A stretch of 64,000 bases of DNA from JBBPZA01 sp963728925 (GCA_963728925.1 CAVSMB010000029.1:124001-188000), one strand, 5' to 3'. Shown: positions 34,233 through 43,008, numbered from the stretch's first letter. Notes: generated by a model not told the origin, from the letters alone. Numbers and translations: made by a program.

Positions 34233-34343
34233 TGAACAACTGCGTCATCGGCAGGTTCGGTGGATCGAGGTCGCAGTTGTTCACGCTATGAGGGCGCCTG
34301 TACGCGCTCGATCTCGGGCGGGCGGCGAAGTTGCAGTTGTTCA
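34233..34343. repeat. Three copies of an 11-mer, one inverted
   Basis: TGAACAACTGC at 34233-34243, and its reverse complement GCAGTTGTTCA at 34273-34283 and at 34333-34343. The first two could pair as a hairpin with a 29-base loop, and the last two are 60 bases apart. It stands out as A/T-richer than its surroundings. It may be ends of a lost mobile element or an operator. Confidence 0.45.
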
Positions 34344-34797
34344 CCCTCTGGACGCTCGGGTCGCTCACCCGTCGCCACGGCCTGCCGCTCACCACGCCGC
34401 TGCGCACCCTCGTCGACCTCGCGACCACCGCGACCTCGGCCGGGCGACCGCCGAAGCCGAGGTCCTGCGGCTCGTCCGGCGCGACGACGTGGAGACGGCG
34501 ATGAGGAATGCGCGCGGCCGCCCCGGCGTGACCGCGCTCCGCACCGCACGACGAGCCGACGCCACGCCCGCGCTGACTCGCTCTGAGGCCGAGGAGCGCT
34601 TCCTGTCCCTCGTCGTCGAGGTCGACGGCTTCGCCTACCACCGGACACGTGCCGCGTTCGAGCGCGACCGCCGCCGCGACCCCGAGCTCCAGGCCCACGG
34701 CCTGCGCGTGATGCTCCACGACCTGGCGCCAGATCGCGCACGAGCCCGAAGCCTTCATCGCCCGGCTCGCCGGAGCGTTGGCGCCGGGCGGCTAGGG
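34313..34797 (+). pseudogene. DUF559/AbiEi-like protein gene, several frameshifts
   Basis: Pieces in three frames line up as one family: HGLPLTTPLRTLVDLATT, then MRNARGRPGVTALRTARRAD and LTRSEAEERFLSLV joined to VEVDGFAYHRTRAAFERDRR, then LQAHGLRVM and RQIAHEPEAFIARLAGALAP with a stop. The VEVDGFxxH...FERDRRRD motif is the DUF559 endonuclease-like core seen in many actinobacterial AbiEi-related proteins. An internal stretch before VEVDG is also missing. Not translatable as one protein. Confidence 0.65.
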
Positions 34798-34826
34798 GGA
34801 GTGCGGCAGGACGATGTCTCTGCGCC

Positions 34827-36389
34827 CTACGGGATCCGGCCGGTGCGCGCGATGCGGGCGTAGAGGCTCGCGCTGGGCCGCGCCGTGCGCGCAAGCGTCT
34901 GCGCGTCGAACGCATAGAGGCCGAACTTCTGGTTGTAGCCGACAGCCCACTCGAAGTTGTCGGTGAGCGACCAGTGGAAGTAGCCGCGGACGTCGGCCTC
35001 CTTGGCGCGGATCGCGTCGCGCATGGCGCGCAGGTGGCTTCGCAGGTAGTCCGGCCGCTGGTCGTCGTCGGCGTCGGAGATCCCGTTCTCGGTCACGTAG
35101 ACCGGGAGCCCGTAGGCGCCCGCCGTCGCGAGCACGCGGCGGAAGCCGCGGGGGTAGATCTCCCAGCCGAAGTCGGTGCACGCCGTCGGGCACGGCGGCG
35201 CGGTCGGGGTGCTGGGCGTGCGGTACGTCGTGGCGGGCAGGAAGTCGAGCACCGGGATGACCGGCGTCAGGGGCGCGGCCTGGCCGGTGACGCGGCCGCG
35301 GAAGTAGTAGTTGACCCCGATGAAGTCGGCCTTCCCAGCGCGCCGGCGATTGCGCTCGGACGCGGTGATGCGGCCGTCGGCGTTGTTGTCGCGGTAGCCC
35401 TTGACGACCGAGTCCAGGAAGAGACCGTTGAAGAGGTAGTCGGCGTGGTCGGTCCCGCGGACGTCCGCGGACGAGGACGGGTCGGCGGGCGTGAAGGCGA
35501 TCATGTTGTGGACGAACCCGACCCGCGCGCAGGCGCGGCCGCCGCCCGCGTTCTCGGAGTCCTGGGCCTTGATCGCGTCGTGGGCGGCGGCGTTCGCGTC
35601 GGCGAGGCGCCGCAGCACGGTGCGCGCCGCGGTGAAGCTGAGGACGCCGGGCGGGAAGTTGCCGGCCAGGACGCCGGGCACGTTGACGTAGCCGTTCGTC
35701 GTGACGACCACGGGCTCGTTGAGGGTGATCCAGTCGTCGACGACGTCGCCGAGCTTCCACGCGAGGTAGCGCGCGTACTTCGCGAACTCCGTCACCGTCG
35801 CGCGGTCGAGCCAGCCGCGGGGCCCGAACCCGGTCGGGGGCGGGTCGTCGGGGCCGACCTTCGCGAAGGCCTCGCGCGCCGCGATCGGGTCGCTGATCCA
35901 CAGGGGGAGGGTGAAGTGGTTGAGGGTCACCCACGGGGTCATGCCGCGCGCGCGGATGCGCTCGAGGATCGAGCGGTAGCGCTCCAGCGCGTCCTTGTCG
36001 GCCAGGCGATCGAGCTGGGCCGGCGTTCGCGCCTGCGCGGTCGAGCGCGGGAAGATCCGGCTCCACTCGATTCCCAGCCGGAACGCGTTGAGGTGCAGGT
36101 CCCGCGCCGCGAGGTCGACGTCCTGGTGGTAGCGAGCGAAGAACCCCGGGCCGCGCTCGGGACGGTCGGAGGTCACGCGTCCCGCCGTGATGTTCGCGCG
36201 GTCGTGAGTCCACGCCCACCAGTCCGATCCCCTGTCGATGTCGCGGTCGCGCCCCATCTCCGTCTGGAAGCCGGCGATCGCCACGCCCCACTGGAACCCC
36301 TTGGGGACGTCGCGGGCCCCGGCTTCCGACGCGCCGGCGACCAGGAGCAGAAGCGGGGCGGCGAGCAGCGCGGAGAGGAGGCGACGCAC
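34827..36389 (-). CDS. Secreted family 1 glycoside hydrolase (beta-glucosidase-like)
   Basis: 520 aa. A signal peptide (LLSALLAAPLLLLVAGASEA) precedes the GH1 barrel. FQWGVAIAGFQTE starts the fold, FRLGIEWSRIFP follows, the acid/base Glu is in WITLNEPVVV and the nucleophile Glu in VYVTENGISD. YFHWSLTDNFEWAVGY is the sugar-binding loop. An insertion (about residues 300-350) includes NNADGRITASERNR, which resembles a calcium-binding loop. Export of GH1 enzymes is uncommon in bacteria. The substrate is a beta-glycoside. It diverges from msrA. Confidence 0.9.
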   Translation of the reverse strand: MRRLLSALLAAPLLLLVAGASEAGARDVPKGFQWGVAIAGFQTEMGRDRDIDRGSDWWAWTHDRANITAGRVTSDRPERGPGFFARYHQDVDLAARDLHLNAFRLGIEWSRIFPRSTAQARTPAQLDRLADKDALERYRSILERIRARGMTPWVTLNHFTLPLWISDPIAAREAFAKVGPDDPPPTGFGPRGWLDRATVTEFAKYARYLAWKLGDVVDDWITLNEPVVVTTNGYVNVPGVLAGNFPPGVLSFTAARTVLRRLADANAAAHDAIKAQDSENAGGGRACARVGFVHNMIAFTPADPSSSADVRGTDHADYLFNGLFLDSVVKGYRDNNADGRITASERNRRRAGKADFIGVNYYFRGRVTGQAAPLTPVIPVLDFLPATTYRTPSTPTAPPCPTACTDFGWEIYPRGFRRVLATAGAYGLPVYVTENGISDADDDQRPDYLRSHLRAMRDAIRAKEADVRGYFHWSLTDNFEWAVGYNQKFGLYAFDAQTLARTARPSASLYARIARTGRIP

Positions 36390-36453
36390 GGGCGGAGTCT
36401 ATGGCGGCCGAGTTTCGCGCCGAGCGGGCTCAGGCGCCCAGCCGCGCCGGCTC

Positions 36454-36486
36454 ACGGGCCCCGCGGGCCCCCCGCGCGGGGCCCGT
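36454..36486. other. 12-bp GC hairpin between divergent genes
   Basis: ACGGGCCCCGCG / CGCGGGGCCCGT, a perfect stem with a 9-base loop. It lies between the divergent GH1 and msrA starts, 31 bases before the msrA ATG. It cannot be the terminator of either gene. It could be a 5' UTR element of msrA or a relic of a removed gene. Confidence 0.5.
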
Positions 36487-36517
36487 AACGCGCGACACGC
36501 GTCCTAGACTGAGAGAC

Positions 36518-37171
36518 ATGCTCTTCTTCCGCGACAAGGCCACGATTGTCGAGCCTGATCAGGCTCTCCCCGGGCGCGATCAGAAGATGGTCGTCCCCTC
36601 CCGCCACGACGTTCTCGGCACGCCGCTCGAGCCGCCCTTCCCCGAGGGCTTCGAGCACCTCGTCGTCGGGATGGGCTGCTTCTGGGGCGCCGAGCGCCTG
36701 TTCTGGCAGGCGCCGGGGGTGTACACGACGGCGGTCGGCTACGCCGGCGGGTCCACGCCCAACCCGACCTACGAGGAGACCTGTTCGGGCCGCACCGGGC
36801 ACACCGAGGCCGTGCTCGTGGTGTGGGACCCGGCGAAGACGAGCCTCGACGAGATGCTTCGGATCTTCTGGGAGGGCCACGACCCGACCCAGGGGATGCG
36901 GCAGGGCAACGACGCCGGCACCCAGTACCGCTCGGCGATCTACTGGACCGACGAGGCCCAGCGCGAGGCAGTCGAGCGCTCGCGGGCGGCGTTCGGCGAG
37001 CGCCTGCAGGCGTCGGGCTTCGGCGAGATCACCACGGAGATCGCCCAGGCCGGCCCGTTCTACTACGCCGAGGGCTACCACCAGCAGTACCTCGCCAAGA
37101 ACCCCAACGGCTACTGCGGCCTCGGGGGCACCGGCGTGAGCTGCCCCGTCGGGGTGGCCGCGGGCGAGTAG
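36518..37171 (+). CDS. msrA: Peptide-methionine (S)-S-oxide reductase MsrA
   Basis: 217 aa. The active-site motif GMGCFWGAERLFW holds the catalytic Cys. YAGGSTPNPTYEETCSGRTG, FWEGHDPTQGMRQGNDAGTQ and YRSAIY are family signatures. The C-terminal YCGLGGTGVSCP has the resolving cysteines. The 50-residue N-terminal extension (MLFFRDKATIVEPDQALPGR) is typical of the actinobacterial and proteobacterial long form. It repairs free and protein-bound methionine-S-oxide with thioredoxin. An unlinked msrB lies at 58762. Confidence 0.95.
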   Translation: MLFFRDKATIVEPDQALPGRDQKMVVPSRHDVLGTPLEPPFPEGFEHLVVGMGCFWGAERLFWQAPGVYTTAVGYAGGSTPNPTYEETCSGRTGHTEAVLVVWDPAKTSLDEMLRIFWEGHDPTQGMRQGNDAGTQYRSAIYWTDEAQREAVERSRAAFGERLQASGFGEITTEIAQAGPFYYAEGYHQQYLAKNPNGYCGLGGTGVSCPVGVAAGE

Positions 37172-37219
37172 GCCGTCGGCCGCCCACAGCGGCCGTGAGG
37201 CACGCCGCGTCGCTCCGGC

Positions 37220-37442
37220 AGCGGCCTTGCTGCTCCATTTCTGCCCGAGGCCTCTGGAGGCCAAGGCGCATGCGACCCCTCACCCTCGCCGGTGGCAGGC
37301 CCAGTCGCGTGGCGATCTCGCTATGGCTCAGCTGGCCGTAGTAGGCGAGGACGATCACCTCGTGCTGAGCGTCTGGGAGCCGTTGCAGGAGTGGGTGGAG
37401 GCGAGGCGCGTCGGCGGGGGCCACCGCAAGGAGCGACCGCAC
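37220..37442 (-). pseudogene. ECF sigma factor region 4, remnant
   Basis: LLQRLPDAQHEVIVLAYYGQ, LSHSEIATRLGLPPARVRGR and MRLGLQRPRAEMEQ form sigma-70 region 4.2, the -35 binding helix-turn-helix. Regions 1.2-2.4 are missing: upstream (37443-37500) there is a stop and then the antiporter gene. The frame runs on into msrA antisense. It is a remnant that cannot guide polymerase alone. Confidence 0.7.
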
Positions 37443-37500
37443 GCCAATGCCCTCTAAAGTAGATCGTAGCCGGGCGAGATAGCGGGTGAACGCCCGGTCG

Positions 37501-38748
37501 CTACAGCTCGTTCTCGGCGGCCGCCGCCAGCACCGGCGCCTCGGTACCCGGCGCGCCCTCCAGCGGCTCGGGCTTGCCCTCGTCGACTGAGCTGCCGCGC
37601 AGCGCGGCGCCGACCAGCGGGAAGACGAGCACGGAGATCATTCCTGCCGCCACCAGCGCAGCGGCCGTCGAGGAGCGCATGCGGTGCGTCTCGATGCCCA
37701 GCTGCGTGACGGCGACGATCAGCGGCAGGCCGGTGGCGGTGTAGAAGACCATCGAGCGCCGCTCGGGTCTCGGCAGCGTTTGCCGGTAGACCCACAGCGA
37801 CGGGAGCCCGCGGCACACGAGCAGGAGCGCGACGAAGAGAGGCAGGCGGGCCAGGCCGGCCGCGCTCCCCAGGACCGCGTCGAGGTTGAAGGTCAGGCCC
37901 GTCGAGATGAAGAAGATCGGGATGAAGAACCCGAAGCCCATGCCCTCGAGCTTGACCTTCAGCGGCTCGGCCTCCTCGCCTTGACTCGCGATGCCGACGA
38001 CCACGCCCGCGGCGAAGGCGCCGAGGATCAGATCCAGTCCGAATTCTCGCGCCAGGAACACGAGCGCGACGAGCAGCAGCAGGGCGAGGCGCATCGGCAG
38101 CTGGCCCGTCGAGTGCATGGTCCTGGCCAGCCGGTGACGGGTGCGCTCGGACATGCGTCCCGAGGCCAGCGCTGCGCCGAGGGCGAGCAGCGTGAAGACG
38201 ACGAGCAGCGCCGCGACGACGGCTCGGTCGGCGTCCTTGGTCAAGAGCACCGAGATCAGCACGATGGGACCGAACTCGCCGACCGCGCCGGCCGCTACCA
38301 CGTGGTTGCCGAACGGCGTCCGCAGGTCGCCGGAGTCGCGCAGGATCGGCATGAGCGTCCCGAGCGCGGTGGTGCACAGCGCCACGCCGACGAGCAGGCT
38401 GGAGATCACCACGCCGGTGAGGTGCACCACGAGCGCGGCGGCGAAGCCCAGCACGACCGAGACCAGCCAGCCCCGCACGCCGAGACGGAGCGGGCGCCCG
38501 CGGATGCGGTCGAAGTCGATCTCCAGGCCGGCCATGAAGAACAGGAACGCGAGGCCGAACTGCCCGAGGAACGCGATCAGCGCGTCCTGGTGGGTGATCC
38601 CGAGGACCTGGGGACCGATGACGATCCCGAGCACGATCTCGACGACGACGACCGGCAGCCGGATGCGCAGCGGCAGGTCGACGATAAACGGCGCGATGGC
38701 CGCGACCGCGGCGACGACGAACAGCGAGTCGGCGTCGAGGCTCTGCAC
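37501..38748 (-). CDS. CPA-type cation:proton antiporter (KefB/NapA-like)
   Basis: 415 aa with about 12 membrane spans. The N-terminal signature LVVVEIVLGIVIGPQVLGI (here VVVEIVLGIVIGPQVLG) and FLFFMAGLEIDFDRIRGR are typical of the CPA2/Na+/H+ exchanger family. A second half with GFFIPIFFISTGLTFNLDAV follows. No TrkA-N or TrkA-C regulatory domain is attached. The C-terminal 40 residues are acidic and flexible. It exchanges Na+ or K+ for H+ across the inner membrane. ATG start with no close neighbour on the strand. Confidence 0.88.
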   Translation of the reverse strand: MQSLDADSLFVVAAVAAIAPFIVDLPLRIRLPVVVVEIVLGIVIGPQVLGITHQDALIAFLGQFGLAFLFFMAGLEIDFDRIRGRPLRLGVRGWLVSVVLGFAAALVVHLTGVVISSLLVGVALCTTALGTLMPILRDSGDLRTPFGNHVVAAGAVGEFGPIVLISVLLTKDADRAVVAALLVVFTLLALGAALASGRMSERTRHRLARTMHSTGQLPMRLALLLLVALVFLAREFGLDLILGAFAAGVVVGIASQGEEAEPLKVKLEGMGFGFFIPIFFISTGLTFNLDAVLGSAAGLARLPLFVALLLVCRGLPSLWVYRQTLPRPERRSMVFYTATGLPLIVAVTQLGIETHRMRSSTAAALVAAGMISVLVFPLVGAALRGSSVDEGKPEPLEGAPGTEAPVLAAAAENEL

Positions 38749-38780
38749 GGGCGGACGCTACCGCGCCGCGTGGCGGAGGA

Positions 38781-40268
38781 CTAGCCCTTGACCTTGAAGG
38801 CGCCGCGCATGAACGGGTGGATGCGGCAGAAGTACGGGTAGGTCCCGTCGGGCAGGTTCGCCGGCGTCGCCCACGTCGTGCGCCCCGCGCCGAGCCCGTA
38901 GCCATAGCCGAGGTTGCCGGAGTCGAACTCGACCTTGGCGTTGGCCAGCGGGAAGGAGATCCCGCCGCGGCGGTTGCAGGGCGCAGCGCACGCGGTGATG
39001 GTGTGCTCGACCCCTTGGGTGCCCCAATCGGCGTTGTCGAAGCTCAGCGGCTGGCCCGACTTGATCGTCGGGATCTTCGTGCGCTTGTTGAGGTCGCCGG
39101 CGCCGTAGAAGAAGTCGGAAATCGAGATGGCGCCACCGGCGAACTTGGTCGCGCTCATGGAGCGCGGGTCGGGCATGCCGATCGCTCCGCCGGCGGTGTC
39201 CCTGTTCTCGAGGAGCTCCCCGTGGGTGAGCTCGCCCGTCAGCGGCGGGGCCTTCGCGAACGGGTCGCTGCCACCCGCGTTGGTGCCATCGTAGACGGCG
39301 ATGACCATGATCCCCATGACCTCGTACCACGACGCCCGCGACGTGTCGTACGTGGCGCTGATCTTGACGACATCGCCCTGCTTCAGCTTCACCCGCCACT
39401 GCGAGGAGGTGCCGGTCATCGCGACGTTCCACGTGACCGCGCCCGCCGGCCCGTAGTACTTGGCCTTGGAGTGAAAGAGCTTGACCGTCTTGCCGTCGCG
39501 CGTGACCGTCATGTCGGTGAACAGGCCGCCGGGATGCAGGTGGCCCGCCGTGCCCACGAGCGTGAGGTCGCGCGGCACGGTCCACGTCCCCGCGCCGCCG
39601 ATCTTCTTTCGCTCGGCCCCGCGCGCCTGCTTCGGGAAGGTGAAGCGGTCCTTCTTGCCCTGGCTGCGAAGTGCGTCGAACACGGGGTAAGCGCTCAAGC
39701 CGGCAACGTCCATCCACTGGGAGCGGACGGTCTTCATGGTCTTGGCGGCCGGCGAGGAGTCGGGCAGGAAGTCGACCTCCCAGACGACGTAGACCGACTC
39801 GGGCTTCGTCTCCAGGTTGTGGATCATGTCGTTGAGCAGCCACCTGTCGCCCGGCTGGTAGCGATAGCCGAAGCCCTTGGGCATCTGCGTGACCGTCTTC
39901 TCCTCGCCCGCTGCGAAGCTCGGGTAGCTGTTGATCAGCCAGACGGCGTGGTGGAGGTGGATGACGTCGACCGAGGGCACCGACCCGTCCGCTCGGATCA
40001 GCGTCGGGCGGAAGCGGGTGATGTAACCGGGACCCGGCGGCTTGAAGCCCTTCGGCAGGCCGCGCAGCCTGATGTCGTTCTGGCCCGGCTTGATCGCGAT
40101 CGGGCCGTACTTGAACGTGATCCGCTTGAGGCCCGGATAGGTCACGCGCGCCACTTCCTTGGGCGGCACGTTGATCCGCCCTGCGCTCGCTGGGCCTGCG
40201 GCGACGAGCACGACAGCCGCCGCGAGCAGCGCGACGAGCACAGCCGTTCCTCTCCTCCGACCGGTCAC
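38781..40268 (-). CDS. Secreted Nod19-like copper protein with C-terminal cupredoxin domain
   Basis: 495 aa from the GTG at 40268, which gives a clear signal peptide (TAVLVALLAAAVVLVAAGPA). A long beta-rich region resembles stress-induced Nod19 / PHM-type copper monooxygenase folds: VDVIHLHHAVWLINSY and LVGTAGHLHPGGLFTDM have paired histidines that could bind copper. The last about 110 residues are plastocyanin-like, with type-1 copper ligands in VEHTITAC (His) and YPYFCRIHPFMRGAF (Cys, His, Met). Its catalytic role is unproven. A longer start at 40319 gives a poor leader. Confidence 0.72.
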   Translation of the reverse strand: MTGRRRGTAVLVALLAAAVVLVAAGPASAGRINVPPKEVARVTYPGLKRITFKYGPIAIKPGQNDIRLRGLPKGFKPPGPGYITRFRPTLIRADGSVPSVDVIHLHHAVWLINSYPSFAAGEEKTVTQMPKGFGYRYQPGDRWLLNDMIHNLETKPESVYVVWEVDFLPDSSPAAKTMKTVRSQWMDVAGLSAYPVFDALRSQGKKDRFTFPKQARGAERKKIGGAGTWTVPRDLTLVGTAGHLHPGGLFTDMTVTRDGKTVKLFHSKAKYYGPAGAVTWNVAMTGTSSQWRVKLKQGDVVKISATYDTSRASWYEVMGIMVIAVYDGTNAGGSDPFAKAPPLTGELTHGELLENRDTAGGAIGMPDPRSMSATKFAGGAISISDFFYGAGDLNKRTKIPTIKSGQPLSFDNADWGTQGVEHTITACAAPCNRRGGISFPLANAKVEFDSGNLGYGYGLGAGRTTWATPANLPDGTYPYFCRIHPFMRGAFKVKG

Positions 40269-40315
40269 GGCGAGGGAATTTACACGATCGGTGCAAGTTT
40301 CGCGTCGCGACACCT

Positions 40316-41233
40316 TCACCTTGGCGCGACGTCCACCGCCGGCTCGATCAGCTCGCAGCCCTCGGCCGCGAACGCTTCGCGCAGGCGCTCGAGGTGAGCC
40401 GGACCGCGGTGCACGCCGAGCACGGCGCCGCCCGATCCGGCGAAGTGGGCGCTTGCCCTCTGCTCGCGGGCGAGGGCCACCATGCGGGTGTGCCGCGGGT
40501 CGAGCTCCATCACGGCGGCGCGCAGGTCGAAGTTGCGGTCCACCAGGCGGGCGATCGCCGCGTGATCGCCGCGCTCCAGGGCGGCGCGGCCCTCGGCGGC
40601 AAGTCCGGCCAGCGCGGCCATCGCCTCGCCGACGGCTGGGTCGCCGCGCGCGTGGCGGGCGCGGAGCGTCGCGTGCACGTCGCCCGAGTCCAAGGCGGCC
40701 CCGGCGTCCCAGGCCAGGAAGCAGCGAGGAAGGAGGCGCGGATCCAGACGCTCGGTCCTGCCGCGGGTGAAGTCCATGTCGACCAGCCCGCCGTGGGCCG
40801 CGACGAGGCGATCCTGCGGGCCGGCGGCGATGCCGAGCTCCTCGACCTCGGCGGCCAGCGCGAGCTGGGCGAGCGTGGCGGGCTCGATCTCGACGCCGAA
40901 GCGGGCGGCGAGCGCGCGGAGCACCGCGATGACGATGGCGCTCGACCCGCCCAGCCCGACCGACCGCGGGATTGTCGTGTGCACCGCGACGCCGAGGGCG
41001 CCGACGTCGGCGTCGAGCCGCCGGCCCGCCTGGGCGCAGTGTCGCGCGAAGCGCGTCCGCGCCGCCTCGACGAGCACGCGGGCATCGATGCCCTCAGCGG
41101 GGTCGACCTCCTCGCCGGCGGCGGCTCGCGCCCGCGGGTGGCGAAGGGCGAAGGCGATGACCCGCCCGCCGTAGCCGTCGGACGGGTTGCCGAGAAGCGC
41201 GGCGCGCGCCGGGGCCTCAGCCCTGGCGATCAT
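40316..41233 (-). CDS. GHMP kinase, glucuronokinase-like
   Basis: 305 aa. The N-terminal ALLGNPSDGYGGRVIAFAL is the sugar-binding strand of glucuronokinase-type GHMP kinases. The ATP loop is IPRSVGLGGSSAIVIAVLRA. Motif 3 is SAHFAGSGGAVLGV. The family phosphorylates C1 of a hexuronic acid, galactose or similar. GNPSD(G)YGG points to D-glucuronate as substrate. It overlaps the pyrophosphorylase gene by 17 bases, so the pair could salvage glucuronate to UDP-glucuronate. No lyase or permease is adjacent. Confidence 0.82.
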   Translation of the reverse strand: MIARAEAPARAALLGNPSDGYGGRVIAFALRHPRARAAAGEEVDPAEGIDARVLVEAARTRFARHCAQAGRRLDADVGALGVAVHTTIPRSVGLGGSSAIVIAVLRALAARFGVEIEPATLAQLALAAEVEELGIAAGPQDRLVAAHGGLVDMDFTRGRTERLDPRLLPRCFLAWDAGAALDSGDVHATLRARHARGDPAVGEAMAALAGLAAEGRAALERGDHAAIARLVDRNFDLRAAVMELDPRHTRMVALAREQRASAHFAGSGGAVLGVHRGPAHLERLREAFAAEGCELIEPAVDVAPR

Positions 41234-42137
41234 CGTCGAGCAGCGCGCGCGCCCGGGCGCGCGCGCCGGCGCCGTGCTCGGGGTGGGTCAGCGCGAACTC
41301 GGTCGCCGCCACCAGGTAGCTGGAGAGCCCGCCGACGTCGTGGCGGCGCTCGTCGGCGGCGAGGCGGACGCCGACCACGCGACCGCCCGCGCGGGCGAGG
41401 CGTGCGATCGCGTCGGTGAGCTGCAGCTCGCCGCCGGCGCCCGGGGGCGTCTCGCGCAGTGCCGCGAAGATCGCGGGGGAGAGGACGTAGCGGGCGGCCA
41501 CCGCGAGCTCGCCCGGCGCGTCGTCCGGAGCCGGCTTCTCGACGAGCGCCGACACGTCGAAGGCCTCGCCCGGCGGGGGCGCCGCGCCCACCGCGCCGAC
41601 CATGCCGTAGCACGGGGCCAGCTCGCGCGGCACGGCCTCGACGGCGATCGCGGCCACCGCGCCGGCGCGCTGGAAGGCCGCGGCGAGGCGCGCGACGATG
41701 CTCGCGGGGCGGGGGCCGGCAAGCGTCGCCTTGCCGCCGGCGGCGGCCGCACCCGCGGGGTGTGCCGCCAGCACCGCGTCGCCGAGCGCGACGACGAAGG
41801 GCCGGTCCGCTGCCCAGCTCTCCGCGCACAGGACCGCATCGCCGAGACCGCGCGGCTCGGCCTGGCGAACGGCGGTGAAGCGCACGCGCCCGCCGCCGGT
41901 GTCGAAGTGGTCCTCGATCGCGTCCTTCCCGCGCCGCGTGACCAGCAGGACGTCCTGCACGCCGTTGGCCTCGAGCTCCTCGGCGACGTGCTGGATCACC
42001 GGCCGGTCGCCGACCGGCAGGAGCTCCTTCGGGACCGCGCGCGTCGCGGGCAGCAGCCGCGTGCCCAGGCCGGCGGCGGGAACGACCGCGCGCCGGATAC
42101 CGTGGTCAGCGGCGCCCTCTAACTCCACGGCAGGCAT
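41217..42137 (-). CDS. UTP-sugar-1-phosphate uridylyltransferase (GalU-like)
   Basis: 306 aa. The nucleotide loop VVPAAGLGTRLLPATRAVPK and ELLPVGDRPVIQHVAEELEA are GalU signatures. DVSALVEKPAPDD carries the catalytic Lys, and GGELQLTDAIARLA matches the sugar-binding end. GalU makes UDP-glucose from UTP and glucose-1-phosphate. In this operon with a glucuronokinase-like gene it may use glucuronate-1-phosphate, which is inference. The central part is Ala-rich but in frame. Confidence 0.88.
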   Translation of the reverse strand: MPAVELEGAADHGIRRAVVPAAGLGTRLLPATRAVPKELLPVGDRPVIQHVAEELEANGVQDVLLVTRRGKDAIEDHFDTGGGRVRFTAVRQAEPRGLGDAVLCAESWAADRPFVVALGDAVLAAHPAGAAAAGGKATLAGPRPASIVARLAAAFQRAGAVAAIAVEAVPRELAPCYGMVGAVGAAPPPGEAFDVSALVEKPAPDDAPGELAVAARYVLSPAIFAALRETPPGAGGELQLTDAIARLARAGGRVVGVRLAADERRHDVGGLSSYLVAATEFALTHPEHGAGARARARALLDDDRQG

Positions 42138-42193
42138 GTATAGCCGAGGACCGGGTAGGGCGCCGCCACGACCCCGAGAACGAGGAGCCGGGC

Positions 42194-42472
42194 ATGGAAG
42201 AGCGCGAAGGCGAGGAGTGGCGCGCCGTCGAGGAGGCCGGAGGCGGCGAGGCCGAGGGCTTCGAGATGGCCGAGCATGATCTCGTCGAGCACGCCGAGTA
42301 CACCTCGGGCGAGGGCATCCCGCGCCTCGAGGAGTACGGCGGCGACGAGGCAGAACGCGACCCGGCGACTTACGGCGAGCCCGACCAGGAGGACGTCACC
42401 GAGGTGGTCCGCGATCCCGAGGAGGGCGATGACGATCCCGGCGAGGGGCCGGGCATCTCCGCCGACCGGTGA
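42194..42472 (+). CDS. Small acidic hypothetical protein
   Basis: 92 aa, about one third Asp/Glu with many Gly. Segments such as AEHDLVEHAEYTSGEGIPRL and DEAERDPATYGEPDQED suggest a disordered protein. GAGGAG precedes the ATG. Its stop overlaps the GTG of the next gene, so they are coupled. No known domain. Such acidic tails occur in actinobacterial DUF5709-type proteins, but I cannot confirm that. Confidence 0.6.
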   Translation: MEEREGEEWRAVEEAGGGEAEGFEMAEHDLVEHAEYTSGEGIPRLEEYGGDEAERDPATYGEPDQEDVTEVVRDPEEGDDDPGEGPGISADR

Positions 42473-43008
42473 GCCGGCCGCGCCTGACGAGCTGGCTCAA
42501 CGACCACCTCGCCGCAGCGAACGCCGGCGTCGATCTCGCCCGCCGGACACGCGACGAGAACCGGGGAACCGAGTTCGAGCAGCCGCTGGCACGGCTCGCG
42601 GGCGAGCTCGAGGCAGACCGTGACGCGCTGCGCTCGGTCCTGCGCGACCTCGGGCTGCGCGAGGACCGCGTCAAGCAGGCCGGCGTGTGGGCCGCCGAGA
42701 AGGCCGGGCGCCTGAAGCCCAACGGCCAGTGGCTGGGCGGCTACAACCCGGCAAGCCGGATGGTCGAGTTCGACGGCCTCGCCGCGGTCGCGACGTTCAA
42801 CGGCGCCGCCTGGCGCGGCCTCGCCGCCCTCGCGACCGAGCCCGGTCCGGTTGAGGGCACGGCTGAGCGCGGGCTCGCCGCGCTCGCGGCCGGAGGCCTC
42901 CCGGCGAAGGAGGACCTCGACCGGCTCGCCGTCGGCTCGGCTGACCAGCTCGCGCGCCTCGAGGCGCTGCAGGCGCGCGCGGCGCCGCTCGCCTTCGCCG
43001 AGGAGTGA
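42469..43008 (+). CDS. Helical hypothetical protein (ferritin-like bundle?)
   Basis: 179 aa, coupled to the acidic gene by a GTGA overlap. LTSWLNDHLAAANAGVDLAR, FEQPLARLAGELEADRDALR and LGLREDRVKQAGVWAAEKAG form a helical bundle that resembles ferritin-like DUF proteins found in actinobacteria. Metal-ligand pairs (ExxH) are not evident, so it may not bind iron. Followed by the chimeric membrane::PI-PLC frame. Confidence 0.6.
   Translation: MSRPRLTSWLNDHLAAANAGVDLARRTRDENRGTEFEQPLARLAGELEADRDALRSVLRDLGLREDRVKQAGVWAAEKAGRLKPNGQWLGGYNPASRMVEFDGLAAVATFNGAAWRGLAALATEPGPVEGTAERGLAALAAGGLPAKEDLDRLAVGSADQLARLEALQARAAPLAFAEE

Noticed and set aside
37220..37442. The missing second half of the sigma factor at 14042
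   Set aside because: Sigma region 4 occurs here, but it is 23 kb away beside other genes; nothing shows that both came from one gene.
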